Of a stretch of DNA of 64,000 nt, positions 1 through 9,273 are shown piece by piece. The position numbers and the translations under genes were made by a program. Each line of letters begins with the position of its first letter. Position 1 is the first letter of the stretch. The stretch is from Heterotrichella gracilis (taxonomy: Eukaryota; Sar; Xanthophyceae; Tribonematales; Xanthonemataceae). The DNA is taken from contig JAULBX010025829.1 in the NCBI GenBank assembly GCA_032358255.1, forward strand, positions 124,001 to 188,000, given 5' to 3'. The notes under the pieces were generated by a model, which saw only the letters and a program-made list of their open reading frames with translations, was not told the DNA's origin and made no database searches.

Positions 1-3000
1 ATCATTAATAACAATGTTGCTCTTTAGTAAATTAATGGCAACCGGCATAGCAATACTTTGTGTTTTAAGTTTAGAAAGTTTGGTGAAGAATTGTTTCGTT
101 TTTTCGTCTGTCTTGTAAAACGGCGATAAAATGATAGCATAGTTCACTAAAGGACTGCGGTTAAAGGTCTCCAGACCTTTTAAATAAGCTGAGCCTTTAA
201 ACAAATTGTTATTTGTAAAACCATCTAAACTTTGCTGAATACTCTCTGCTAAGTCTTTAATCGATTTATCAAGGTAATCATATTCGCTGTACTCGCTATT
301 CGACTTATTACTTGAAGGATTATAGCGTTTTAAAGCAAGGTTAGCATCAGCCAAAATATTATCTTTTTGTGCAAGATATGCAGTAGAGGTTATGATCTTT
401 TTATTTACCAGTTCAGACATTAGCGTGTAAACGGCATCTTTGTATTCATCGTATTTTGTCAGTACCAACATGCCGGGAAAAAAATTCTTACATAACTCTA
501 ACGAATCATGTAAAACAGCAAATACATCCGATACAATGGTCACCTCACCTACCAAAGGTGTTTCATTTAAAATAAGGCTGTTAAATGTAGCAAAAGATGC
601 AGGCGTTTTTAAATAGGCTAAACCTTTTAGCATACAAAGTTGTAGATAAAAACTATCTGTGTATTGTTTGTATAAATTTTTGTAAGGTTCTATTATTTTG
701 TTGCTGGCCATGGTGCCACCATTTACAAACAACTGCGCCCGACTGTCTTCACTAACAAGGCTTAAATTTTTACTTCCAATAAATTTAATGAATTCATCAA
801 TATAAACTTTATTCATGCTAATTGAATTCAATAAAGATGAATTAGCTCTTTGACGAACCACTGTATCTGTACTACATAAGTCATTCAATAAAGAAGTAAA
901 TTTGTTTTCGAAGATGTTCTTACCTATAACTGTATCTTTTGGCGTGAAACTGTCCATAAAATCTTTTGTCCATCCTTTTAAACCTATAATAGAATCGTAA
1001 GGCGCAATGATCTCTTGCATGACACCATTTTTAAAATAGATCTTCACATCCATCACACGCGAAGTAGCAGTGTCTTTTAAAGTGCATTTGTAAGAATAGA
1101 CGCCATCTTTAGTGCCTGTAACTTTATTGGTGATCAATAAACCTGTAGTATTTTTTATTGAAGTGCTAATGCTTTGCTCTATCTCTGCGATATTCCGGTA
1201 ATCATAATCGTTATATTTTTCGTAAGTAATATTTACATATTCGTTACTTGAAGGAGAGTAATACGCTTTATTACTTGAATGATAATCGTAATCATTCGTG
1301 GTCTTCTTCTCTTTTTTTACTTTGGCAATCTCGTACTCCTTAGCATATGCTTCGTTAAACTTGCTACTGGCATTAACGGTTACCTCGTCTTTTACTTTAA
1401 AATGATAATCGTTATCTGTTACAGTTTTTATTGGATTGATAAATTCAAAGTCTGTTAATTTAAAAGAGCTAAAAAAGTCGTTATTAAAACTGCTTTCTTT
1501 TTCGGAAATAAAATAAACCAAATAATAATGAACGCCCTTTATAAAAAACTTGCCATAAAAATTAGAGCCCATTTTATTCTTTGCGGAAAATTTTACGCAA
1601 GGTAAATTTTGCTCCTTAACAATTTCGCGTGTGATCTTCTCAGAAAAATTGTAATTTTTTAAAATATTTTTCGAGAATAAGTTCAGTTCAAATGTATCTT
1701 CTTCTAAATATTCAAAATCGTTATACACTGCTTGCTTAACACCATAGAACTGTTTTAAAGTAGTATTATAAGCATATAGATCTTCTATCAAACCTTTAGG
1801 AGAAGAGCCACTTACTTTTGTATAACTGTAATTAGCGGGCACTTTAACTGTAAAGCCTTTTGTTTTTGGAGTAAAATCTACAATAGTTTGTCCTTTTGGT
1901 AAGAATTGGATAGAGTTAAAGAACTGTTTTGCTTCGCTGCCGGTAGCGTATGTTTGTTTACCACCTAATTTAAACATGATCATTTCAAGATCTGAGAAAT
2001 AGATCTGATAATGCTGCTCGTCACCTCTGCGCGTTTTGTTTACTACCTCAATACCTTTTAAACCGTTATTAGAAGTAATTTCTTTTTTAAGCGTTATTTT
2101 ACCCGGAATATTCTCAAAAAGTAAACTGTCTACCTTTTGCATCATCTGCGCTGTGCTAACATTAAATAAGGGACCAAAGTGTTTTAATCTTGCAATAGTG
2201 TAAAAACTTCCATTGATCATATCCGCATAGATATAATATTTTATAGTTTCAAAATTTACGATCTGCGTTAATTTACCCGGAAGGTTCATTGACATAGAAG
2301 AATCGTTCACAAATTGTTTTTGAAACGTTACAGGTTTTACCAGAGCATCCAGTTCATCGCGAACAGCATCACTCTTTTTAGAGTTCTTAGGAAACACAGG
2401 TTCAACGGTATATCCTTTTTTTCTTAGTAATTCGATCACACCTTCATCGCCGGGCAAATGCGCGGCACCTACTCCACTAAACAACGATTTGGTTTTTAGA
2501 ACGGAATCTATCGTATTTACAAAAAATACATTCCTATCGTTGATCAAATATTTTTGTGTGTTCTTTGAACTTGTTTTTTTACTTAAACTATCCAAAACAT
2601 CTAAATTACCATCACGGTAAGCGTCTTCAATTTTTTGTCCGTTATAATAATAGTTACTACTGTTTTCAGAATTCTCTTCTTCATTCAATTCATTATCAGG
2701 CAAAGCAGAAAGGCGAGCTTTGATTTCAGATGCAGCAAAATCTTCAAGACTGATAAGTTGTTTACCCAATTTGGAAGCTGACTGGTAAATAAAAAGATCG
2801 ATGTATGTATTCTCTTCAAAATTTTCTTTACTACGATTGTGCCTGTATAATAAACCGTTTATGATATCCGGATCGTAACTTAAAATTCCTTGCAACACGC
2901 GTTTGTCAGGAAAGCTGGACATAAAAGTTGAACGGTAAAAATCCTTACGATAATTGTTATTTGATACAATTTGATTAGCCTGATCTAATTCGCCGGTCTT

Positions 3001-3249
3001 TTCCATGTTCACCAGCCAATCGCCTGGATTTGTTTCAAGACCAACAACGTCTACACTTTTTAAAGCTTCAAAAAACTGTTCTGATAAATGATAAGCCACC
3101 CTGCTACTCACATGCATGGTGCCATACAAATAAGAAGGCTTTTTAAGGTCTTTACCGGTAATTTTCCAAAGTAATGTTGGATATTTTTTTTGAGACTGCG
3201 AAAAAGTAAGAAAAGGCAATAAAATAAGTATGTACAAGAGTCTCTTCAT
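1..3249 (-). CDS. TraB/GumN-domain secreted protein with long C-terminal extension (3' end outside window)
   Basis: The frame is open from the ATG at 3247-3249 to the left edge, so 1083 codons are seen without a stop. Residues 1-18 are a signal peptide ending near TFSQ. Residues ~25-300 carry TraB/GumN hallmarks: LYGTMHV near the start of the mature protein and GVGAAHLPG near residue 265. These proteins are distantly related to Tiki proteases, but their role in bacteria is not settled. Beyond residue ~300 the protein continues for more than 780 residues that I do not recognise, apparently alpha/beta and then helical. Usual GumN proteins are about 300 residues, so this is a large multidomain form. 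The family call is firm for the N-terminus only. trxB lies upstream in the same direction but is separated by a terminator. Confidence 0.75.
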   Translation of the reverse strand, partial: MKRLLYILILLPFLTFSQSQKKYPTLLWKITGKDLKKPSYLYGTMHVSSRVAYHLSEQFFEALKSVDVVGLETNPGDWLVNMEKTGELDQANQIVSNNNYRKDFYRSTFMSSFPDKRVLQGILSYDPDIINGLLYRHNRSKENFEENTYIDLFIYQSASKLGKQLISLEDFAASEIKARLSALPDNELNEEENSENSSNYYYNGQKIEDAYRDGNLDVLDSLSKKTSSKNTQKYLINDRNVFFVNTIDSVLKTKSLFSGVGAAHLPGDEGVIELLRKKGYTVEPVFPKNSKKSDAVRDELDALVKPVTFQKQFVNDSSMSMNLPGKLTQIVNFETIKYYIYADMINGSFYTIARLKHFGPLFNVSTAQMMQKVDSLLFENIPGKITLKKEITSNNGLKGIEVVNKTRRGDEQHYQIYFSDLEMIMFKLGGKQTYATGSEAKQFFNSIQFLPKGQTIVDFTPKTKGFTVKVPANYSYTKVSGSSPKGLIEDLYAYNTTLKQFYGVKQAVYNDFEYLEEDTFELNLFSKNILKNYNFSEKITREIVKEQNLPCVKFSAKNKMGSNFYGKFFIKGVHYYLVYFISEKESSFNNDFFSSFKLTDFEFINPIKTVTDNDYHFKVKDEVTVNASSKFNEAYAKEYEIAKVKKEKKTTNDYDYHSSNKAYYSPSSNEYVNITYEKYNDYDYRNIAEIEQSISTSIKNTTGLLITNKVTGTKDGVYSYKCTLKDTATSRVMDVKIYFKNGVMQEIIAPYDSIIGLKGWTKDFMDSFTPKDTVIGKNIFENKFTSLLNDLCSTDTVVRQRANSSLLNSISMNKVYIDEFIKFIGSKNLSLVSEDSRAQLFVNGGTMASNKIIEPYKNLYKQYTDSFYLQLCMLKGLAYLKTPASFATFNSLILNETPLVGEVTIVSDVFAVLHDSLELCKNFFPGMLVLTKYDEYKDAVYTLMSELVNKKIITSTAYLAQKDNILADANLALKRYNPSSNKSNSEYSEYDYLDKSIKDLAESIQQSLDGFTNNNLFKGSAYLKGLETFNRSPLVNYAIILSPFYKTDEKTKQFFTKLSKLKTQSIAMPVAINLLKSNIVIND

Positions 3250-3290
3250 CAGGAATATTACTATATAAACTTAAACATTTAATTGGTTAC

Positions 3291-3328
3291 AAAAAAATAA
3301 ACTCTTTTAAGTTTTTTTACGAGTTTAT
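3291..3328 (-). terminator. Intrinsic terminator after trxB
   Basis: On the minus strand an 8-bp perfect stem (ATAAACTC / GAGTTTAT) with a 16-nt A-rich loop is followed directly by a run of seven T. It starts 32 bases after the trxB stop and separates trxB from the TraB/GumN gene. Confidence 0.65.
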
Positions 3329-3360
3329 GCGGTAACAAACGCTTAAGACATTTACGAAAA

Positions 3361-4308
3361 TTAATGAACGCCGGATGACGCGAGCCATCTTTCAGCATCC
3401 AAAGCACCCATACAACCGCTACCCGCGGCAGTTACAGCTTGTCGGTATGTTTTGTCAGCACAATCGCCAACAGCATAAACGCCCTCAATATTCGTTTTTG
3501 AGCTTCCGGGAACTATGGTTAAATAACCGAGATCATCCATATTTAATTGTCCCTTAAAAATATCGGTATTTGGCTTATGACCAATGGCCACAAAAAAGCC
3601 TGTTACTGTTAAGGTTCTGTTCTCGCCGGTCTCATTATTTTTTACAACCACAGCTTCAACCGTATCTTTACCAAGTATATCAACAGTTTCAGAGTTCCAA
3701 AGAATTTCAATATTTGGCGTGTTTTTTACACGGTGCTGCATGGCTTTACTGGCGCGCATTTCGCCCCTTCTAACGATCATATATACTTTTTTACATAATT
3801 TGGATAGGTAAGTTGCTTCTTCAGCTGCAGTATCACCGGCGCCTACAATAGCTACTTCTTGTCCCTTAAAGAAGAAACCGTCGCACACCGCGCAGGCACT
3901 TACACCACCGGCATTCATACGCAGACGTGTTTCGTTCTCTAATCCTATCCATTTAGCACTCGCTCCGGTTGAGACAATTACCGTATCAGCCGTCAATTCT
4001 ATTGTGTCATCTATCCACACTTTTTTTGGAGTAGATTTAAGGTCCACTTTTGTAGCCAAGCCAAATCTTACCTGTGTGCCAAAACGCTCGGCTTGAGCCT
4101 TAAGGTCTTCCATTAACTCAGGACCGGTAATTCCTTTTGGGTAACCGGGAAAATTATCTACTTCAGTTGTTTCGGTCAATTGCCCGCCTGGGGTTAAACC
4201 GGTATATAAAACTGGTTTCAGGTCAGCACGTGCAGCATAAATGGCTGCAGTATAGCCCGCAGGACCTGAACCAATGATCAAACAAGTAACATGTTCTATT
4301 TTTGACAT
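3361..4308 (-). CDS. trxB: Thioredoxin-disulfide reductase
   Basis: A 315-residue flavoprotein that passes electrons from NADPH through FAD to thioredoxin in the cytoplasm. The FAD-binding GSGPAG lies at residues 13-18, the redox pair is C139-A-V-C142 followed by D-G, the NADPH fold GAGDTAAEEA follows at about 155, and a C-terminal FAD motif VYAVGDCAD is near 280. Length and domain order are those of the low-molecular-weight bacterial enzyme. It has its own terminator (3291-3328), and the next gene upstream ends 112 bases away, so it is probably monocistronic. Confidence 0.97.
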   Translation of the reverse strand: MSKIEHVTCLIIGSGPAGYTAAIYAARADLKPVLYTGLTPGGQLTETTEVDNFPGYPKGITGPELMEDLKAQAERFGTQVRFGLATKVDLKSTPKKVWIDDTIELTADTVIVSTGASAKWIGLENETRLRMNAGGVSACAVCDGFFFKGQEVAIVGAGDTAAEEATYLSKLCKKVYMIVRRGEMRASKAMQHRVKNTPNIEILWNSETVDILGKDTVEAVVVKNNETGENRTLTVTGFFVAIGHKPNTDIFKGQLNMDDLGYLTIVPGSSKTNIEGVYAVGDCADKTYRQAVTAAGSGCMGALDAERWLASSGVH

Positions 4309-4420
4309 AAGAATTTAAATAAAATTTTGAATTGTAAAGTTAACGGTAAAAGGTAAATAATGTTCTGTGCAAAGGGGGATTTTTACACAATTTATGATTA
4401 GTTTTTAAGGGGTTTTACAC

Positions 4421-6769
4421 TTAAATTCTAATACCTATAAAACAGATATCATCAATTTGTTCGAGACTGCCTTTCCATGTATTTATGGCCTCATCAAGCA
4501 TTAGAGATTGTTGTGAAAGTGGCATTTTTGCATTAGCAAGCACTAACTCTTGCAATTGTTTGTTCTTGAATTTTTTTCCTTTAGGTCCGCCAAACTGGTC
4601 ACCAAATCCATCGGTAAATAAATAAAATGTGGTGCCGGGCTTAAGATCTATTTCATGCGTTGCAAAAGGTTTTGGATGATCGGTCTTACCAATTGGTTGC
4701 TTATCGCCCTTTATTTCTTTCAGGCCTGGGCTATCGTTCTCAATATACCACAATGGATTATTGGCACCGCTCCAGCTTATTTTATTTCTTTTCTTGTCAA
4801 TACACATTAAAGAAATATCCATTCCATCTTTTACTTCTGTTTCGCTGGTAGAAAAAGTTTCCAAAACCAATTCTCTGGCTTTGTCTAATATTTTTCCTGG
4901 ATCGGTAAGATCAAATTCTTTTACTGCCCTGTTAAGTGCATTACTACAAACGATAGATACCATAGCGCCCGGAACACCATGCCCTGTTGAATCTGCCGCT
5001 GCTACAAATATCTTATCCTGAGTAGCAAATTCGAGCCAATAAAAATCGCCCGCAACAATATCTTTTGGTTTATATAAAATAAAATTCTCTTTAAAAGTGT
5101 TGTTCCAAATTTTTTCAGAAGGGAAAATAGCTTTCTGCAAACGGTAAGCGTAATTGATACTGTCTGTAATCTCCTTGTTCTTAACATCCACTAAGATCTT
5201 TTGATTCTCGATAATGATCTTTTGTTTACGGGCAATTAAAAAGCGTTTATAGATGAAGAACGAAAAAACTGCGATAAGCACCAAACCTGCAATTAGCCAA
5301 TATCGGCGGCTTTCCTCCTGCTTTAATTTCGCCTCAGAGATAATTCTTTCTTTTGCGACATTTAAGCTATCAGCAGCCGATTTTTTTTCGTAGTTATAGC
5401 GCATAGCTTGTTTAACAGCCGATTTTTGAACATCCAGATCATTTAAACTGTCCCGTTTATTTACATATATCTCGTAATAATAAAATGCTTTATCTGTGTT
5501 TTTTCTTGCTTTATAAACCTGACTTAAAACATAAGCTGACGGATATATAGAAGTTGGATAATTGTAACGTGTTGCCATCTCAAAACCTTCTTTGGCATAC
5601 TGTTCGGCCTTGGCAAGATTTCCTTTCTTTAATTCTATGGTAGCAATGTGCCTTATATTATTTGCGAGTCCCTCCGGTGAGTTTAATTCTTTGTTGATCT
5701 TGTAAGCCAAATTATAATATAGTTCTGACGAATCCATCATATTTAGTTTAAAGTAAACGTTTCCAAGGTTGCCGTAATTGGACGCTATTAAACTTTTATC
5801 ATTAGCTTTTAAATTTAAACCTAAAGATTTTCTAAAATTAGCCAGAGCGGCATGGTAATTCTTAGCATCATTCATTACCTGTCCAATATTCATTATAGCC
5901 ACAGCCATAGCCTGCACCAGGCCACCTTTTAAAGAGGTTTCATAACTCTTAAGGTAATAAAATTTGGCCATGGCTGTATCCTGTATATCTTTAAACAGAG
6001 CTCCGATATTATTGTAAGCCGTAGCCATGCCTGTAATATCATTATTTTTTTCAACCAATTTTTGGTGTGCGTGAAAATGTTCGAGCGCACTTTTTACATC
6101 TCCTTTTTTACGATAGATGTAACCAATATTAATGTGCGTGTAAGCAATGCCCTGTTCTTCTTTGATCCTATTAAAGATCTTTAAACTGTTATTAAAATAA
6201 GAAAGTGCTTTGTCAGCATTTCCCTCTGACTGATATATATAAGCAATGTTGTTCTGGCAATAAGCATAACCGCTTTCGTTCTTTAATTTCTTAAAAAGCA
6301 ACCTGCATTCTTCTAGCGCCTTAATGGCTTTTTCATTATCTCCAACTGATTGGTAGATCATTCCTAAACCATTTAAAGACTCCGCCCTCGTATTCTCCAG
6401 CCCATATTTTAAGCCCCATTCATTGGCCAGATCGAAAAAATAAATAGATGAATCTGACTTACCGGCCGCATCGTAATAATAACCCAAGCCACTTAAATAA
6501 CTTCCCTTGGCTTTTATACCTTTTTGTTTTATTGCAAGGTTGGATGATGCTATTAGTCTGTCTGCAATTTCTTTTAAACGAGTACAATACATTAAAGCGT
6601 TTGCTGGAGTTGAGTTTGCCTGGCTTAAACTTGTTAATGCATTTATTTTTACTGTATCGTGTACGTTGCTTTTGAGAATAGCTAAAAGCGAATCGGAATT
6701 ATTTTGTGAAAAAGAAAAAACAGGTAACAAACATAAAACTAAATTTAAAAGTGTTGAACTTGCTTTCAC
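4421..6769 (-). CDS. TPR-repeat membrane sensor with SpoIIE-type PP2C phosphatase domain
   Basis: 782 residues. A signal peptide (1-21, ending FSQ) is followed by tandem TPR repeats from about 60 to 430, with AYTHINIGYIYRKKGD-like units. A transmembrane helix lies at ~485-507, then a short coiled coil and a PPM/SpoIIE phosphatase domain at ~560-782. Metal-site motifs are intact: DIVAGDFYW, ADSTGHGVPGAM, DGMDISL, and FTDGFGDQFGG. The layout implies periplasmic TPRs and a cytoplasmic Ser/Thr phosphatase, a design common in Bacteroidota, where substrates are mostly unknown. The catalytic domain closely resembles that of the 1740-residue protein at 25615-30837. The substrate is probably an anti-sigma-factor antagonist, by analogy with SpoIIE/RsbU; none is encoded in this window. 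Confidence 0.9.
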   Translation of the reverse strand: MKASSTLLNLVLCLLPVFSFSQNNSDSLLAILKSNVHDTVKINALTSLSQANSTPANALMYCTRLKEIADRLIASSNLAIKQKGIKAKGSYLSGLGYYYDAAGKSDSSIYFFDLANEWGLKYGLENTRAESLNGLGMIYQSVGDNEKAIKALEECRLLFKKLKNESGYAYCQNNIAYIYQSEGNADKALSYFNNSLKIFNRIKEEQGIAYTHINIGYIYRKKGDVKSALEHFHAHQKLVEKNNDITGMATAYNNIGALFKDIQDTAMAKFYYLKSYETSLKGGLVQAMAVAIMNIGQVMNDAKNYHAALANFRKSLGLNLKANDKSLIASNYGNLGNVYFKLNMMDSSELYYNLAYKINKELNSPEGLANNIRHIATIELKKGNLAKAEQYAKEGFEMATRYNYPTSIYPSAYVLSQVYKARKNTDKAFYYYEIYVNKRDSLNDLDVQKSAVKQAMRYNYEKKSAADSLNVAKERIISEAKLKQEESRRYWLIAGLVLIAVFSFFIYKRFLIARKQKIIIENQKILVDVKNKEITDSINYAYRLQKAIFPSEKIWNNTFKENFILYKPKDIVAGDFYWLEFATQDKIFVAAADSTGHGVPGAMVSIVCSNALNRAVKEFDLTDPGKILDKARELVLETFSTSETEVKDGMDISLMCIDKKRNKISWSGANNPLWYIENDSPGLKEIKGDKQPIGKTDHPKPFATHEIDLKPGTTFYLFTDGFGDQFGGPKGKKFKNKQLQELVLANAKMPLSQQSLMLDEAINTWKGSLEQIDDICFIGIRI

Positions 6770-6808
6770 ATTTTAAATATAATGGTTTTTTTGAGAGCGA
6801 AACATCAA

Positions 6809-7237
6809 TTAATCGAAAACTTTTTTCTCGCGGACTTCCATCACCTTTTTAAGTGCTGTATCAATAGTAATTTTAGATTTTTTAGTATAATCATAAACCA
6901 CCACTGTATCAGCCGACTCGGCAGCTATATTGCCCGCATCATCCACTATAATGTGCGCTAACTGAAAGCTGGAATTTTTGATCCACTCGATCTTTGAATA
7001 TATTCTAACATTACCCGGATATTGCAATGGAATTTTAAAATTGCAATTAGTAGAAACAACTATAAAACTTAATTTATTTTTTTCGTTAACAGACGTGAGT
7101 CCAATAGACTCGCAATAATTAACCCTTGCTGCCTGAATGTATTTAAAAAAGGTAACGTTGTTCACATGCCCAAAAAGATCCAACTCACTCCAGTCTATTT
7201 TTAAAACTATTTGTGTGTTGTAAGCAGCAAACATCAT
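6809..7237 (-). CDS. Acyl-CoA thioesterase, 4HBT/YbgC-FadM type
   Basis: A 142-residue single hot-dog domain. The signature DLFGHVNNVTFFKYIQAARV (residues ~20-39) matches the 4-hydroxybenzoyl-CoA thioesterase/YbgC group, with the Asp of D-x-x-G-H-V-N-N as the expected catalytic residue. It should hydrolyse acyl-CoA or acyl-ACP thioesters in the cytoplasm; substrate length cannot be read from the sequence. Its start lies 5 bases after the stop of the upstream secreted-protein gene, so the two are probably cotranscribed although no functional link is obvious. Confidence 0.85.
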   Translation of the reverse strand: MMFAAYNTQIVLKIDWSELDLFGHVNNVTFFKYIQAARVNYCESIGLTSVNEKNKLSFIVVSTNCNFKIPLQYPGNVRIYSKIEWIKNSSFQLAHIIVDDAGNIAAESADTVVVYDYTKKSKITIDTALKKVMEVREKKVFD

Positions 7238-7242
7238 TGAGT

Positions 7243-8274
7243 TTATTTTCCTAAACTTAACTTAACATTATAACTGCCTTTGTTAGCGGCATTATAAACC
7301 GTTTCGTAAATAGAAATATAAAGCATACCACTTTTTTTAGCCGTGCCATTAAATTTAGCTCCTGCTTTTAAATTCTCAGTTGTGCTTTCTCCAATTCTAT
7401 AAACCACTTGTCCGTAGCTTGGGTAACCACCAGAGCCCCCTTCATAATCTTCTGAGCTGGCATAAGGCTTGGTCCATTCTGTAGCCGTTTCAGCTTTACT
7501 GCTACCATCTGGTTTGTATTTAGAGTTACTTAAACTTGCTAAAGTAACTTCGCCATTTGATTGAAGCGAAAAACGTTGTCCATTCTTTAACATCACGCCT
7601 GTTTTTAACCAGCCACCGTTTGTGTTGCCACTAATATGCTTTGTTCCGCTCAATTTAAATGTATACTCGCCCGACCCCGGTTCTGTAGCAACAGTAATAT
7701 CTATTGTTTTTATTTTTTCTTTTGGCACACTTAGGCTACCATATTCTGTTTTAATATCCAGCTTCACAAAATTGTAATTACCGCCCATTACGTAAATATT
7801 ATCAATGGTAAGAATATCTTCTTTTGGCAGATCGCCCGAAATGTTGCTTGCCGACTGGATCTCAGACAACGCGTTGTCAATTGTATACTCTCCCGTATAA
7901 GTATCTTCTCCCGAAACATTTTTTGGATCATTATAAAAATCCTGAATGAATGGAATAGCTTTGATGCCCACTTTTACAAGATCGTTATAAGCGCCTTTGC
8001 GCGTATCATCAACAGTGCTTGTAGAAAGGATCTTTAAATTACTTTTTACTTTTTCGCTTACCGAATTATCTTTTCCAATACCGATCTCGATATGGCTAAC
8101 TTTTGAGATAGGTATTTGTAATTTTCCAAAAGCTGTTACCAATTCAATATCCGAAAGGCTGGTAGTTCCTTTGATAACGTTACCATCCAAAAGATCGAGA
8201 CTAACCTCAGCTTGCTTTTGTGAAAAACCAAAAACGTTGGCTATTACAAGAAGTAATAAAAATAGTTTTTTCAT
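7243..8274 (-). CDS. Secreted protein of unknown function
   Basis: 343 residues with a clear signal peptide (MKKLFLLLLVIANVFGFSQ). Two similar segments, one at about 33-65 (LVTAFGKLQIPISKVSHIEI) and one at about 165-190 (KTEYGSLSVPKEKIKTIDI), look like a duplicated small beta unit. The C-terminal ~120 residues form a beta-rich stretch with AGAKFNGTAKKSGMLYISIYETVYN, reminiscent of carbohydrate-binding or PPC-type beta sandwiches, though I cannot assign it. It lies between the thioesterase (5 bases downstream) and the Usp gene (27 bases upstream), all minus, suggesting one transcript from the Usp promoter. Confidence 0.7.
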   Translation of the reverse strand: MKKLFLLLLVIANVFGFSQKQAEVSLDLLDGNVIKGTTSLSDIELVTAFGKLQIPISKVSHIEIGIGKDNSVSEKVKSNLKILSTSTVDDTRKGAYNDLVKVGIKAIPFIQDFYNDPKNVSGEDTYTGEYTIDNALSEIQSASNISGDLPKEDILTIDNIYVMGGNYNFVKLDIKTEYGSLSVPKEKIKTIDITVATEPGSGEYTFKLSGTKHISGNTNGGWLKTGVMLKNGQRFSLQSNGEVTLASLSNSKYKPDGSSKAETATEWTKPYASSEDYEGGSGGYPSYGQVVYRIGESTTENLKAGAKFNGTAKKSGMLYISIYETVYNAANKGSYNVKLSLGK

Positions 8275-8301
8275 GGGATAAAATTTAAATAAGTAATGAA
8301 A

Positions 8302-9201
8302 TTACATACCGCTTGTGCCACCTAAAATACTCATGTCTGTTTCAGAAACCACAGGCCTGATACAAATTACCGGTACTTTACTTAGGTGAATAACCTGTTG
8401 TGAGTATGGCCCTAAAAAGAAACCACTTAGTTCAGCATCCTGATCAGTCATGATCACAATAAGATCTGCACCGATCTTGTTAGCATACTTTACAGTTGCA
8501 GTAGCCCTGTTCTTAACTTCAGAAACCACATCATGATGATAAGGTACATTTTCTTTTTTAGCGATCACATCAATTTGATGTAAGATCAATTCCATAGCCG
8601 GTTTTTCTGATGCTTCATTATGGTCTAATAAAGCAACGGCGTGCACAGAGGCACTGAATTTTTTTGCCATACCAATAGCGTAATTTACTTTTTGACGTGA
8701 ATGCGCACTTGTATCAATTGGTATTAATATTTTGCTGTAACCTTTATGATCGGCATCGCTGTTCATTGCCATTGTAGCACAAGGAGCCTTTGTAATAACT
8801 TTTAATGCTGTACTTCCAATAACCAGCTCTTCTAAAGCAGAGTAACCATGGGTTCCCATAACTATTAAAGTAGCACCAATTTCTTTAGCAATATCAACGA
8901 TCTCTTTATTTGGAGAGCCTATTTTTGTGATACATTCTACAGTTACACCATATTCTGCTTTTACCTGCTCACCTAATTGCAATAATCTATCTTGCGCTAT
9001 CTTCTCAAAATCTGTTTGTTGATGAACAGTTACAGATGGAAGAAATACATCCTGCGAAAAGAATTGAATATTAATTACATGTAATAAGTAAACATTACCT
9101 TGCGTTAACTGCGCTGTAAATGCGCCATGTTTAATAGCCAACATTGATGTTTCGCTGAAATCTACCGGAATTAAAACTTTTGATGCGTTAAAATTATTCA
9201 T
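8302..9201 (-). CDS. Tandem universal stress protein (two UspA domains)
   Basis: 299 residues made of two UspA folds, ~1-147 and ~155-290. The first carries the ATP-binding motif G-x2-G-x9-G-S-T (MGTHGYSALEELVIGSTALK). In the second the equivalent stretch reads MTDQDAELSGFFLGPYSQQ, so the first glycines are lost and that half probably does not bind ATP the same way. Such double-Usp proteins are common in Bacteroidota and are usually induced by starvation or redox stress. No DNA-binding or membrane segment is present. It appears to be the first gene of a run that continues through the secreted protein and thioesterase. Confidence 0.93.
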   Translation of the reverse strand: MNNFNASKVLIPVDFSETSMLAIKHGAFTAQLTQGNVYLLHVINIQFFSQDVFLPSVTVHQQTDFEKIAQDRLLQLGEQVKAEYGVTVECITKIGSPNKEIVDIAKEIGATLIVMGTHGYSALEELVIGSTALKVITKAPCATMAMNSDADHKGYSKILIPIDTSAHSRQKVNYAIGMAKKFSASVHAVALLDHNEASEKPAMELILHQIDVIAKKENVPYHHDVVSEVKNRATATVKYANKIGADLIVIMTDQDAELSGFFLGPYSQQVIHLSKVPVICIRPVVSETDMSILGGTSGM

Positions 9202-9273
9202 AAGGTTATTTTTTAGTAAGTATAAATATATCTTTTTTTTTATGTTTTTAATAATTTATATCTGAAAACTGCA

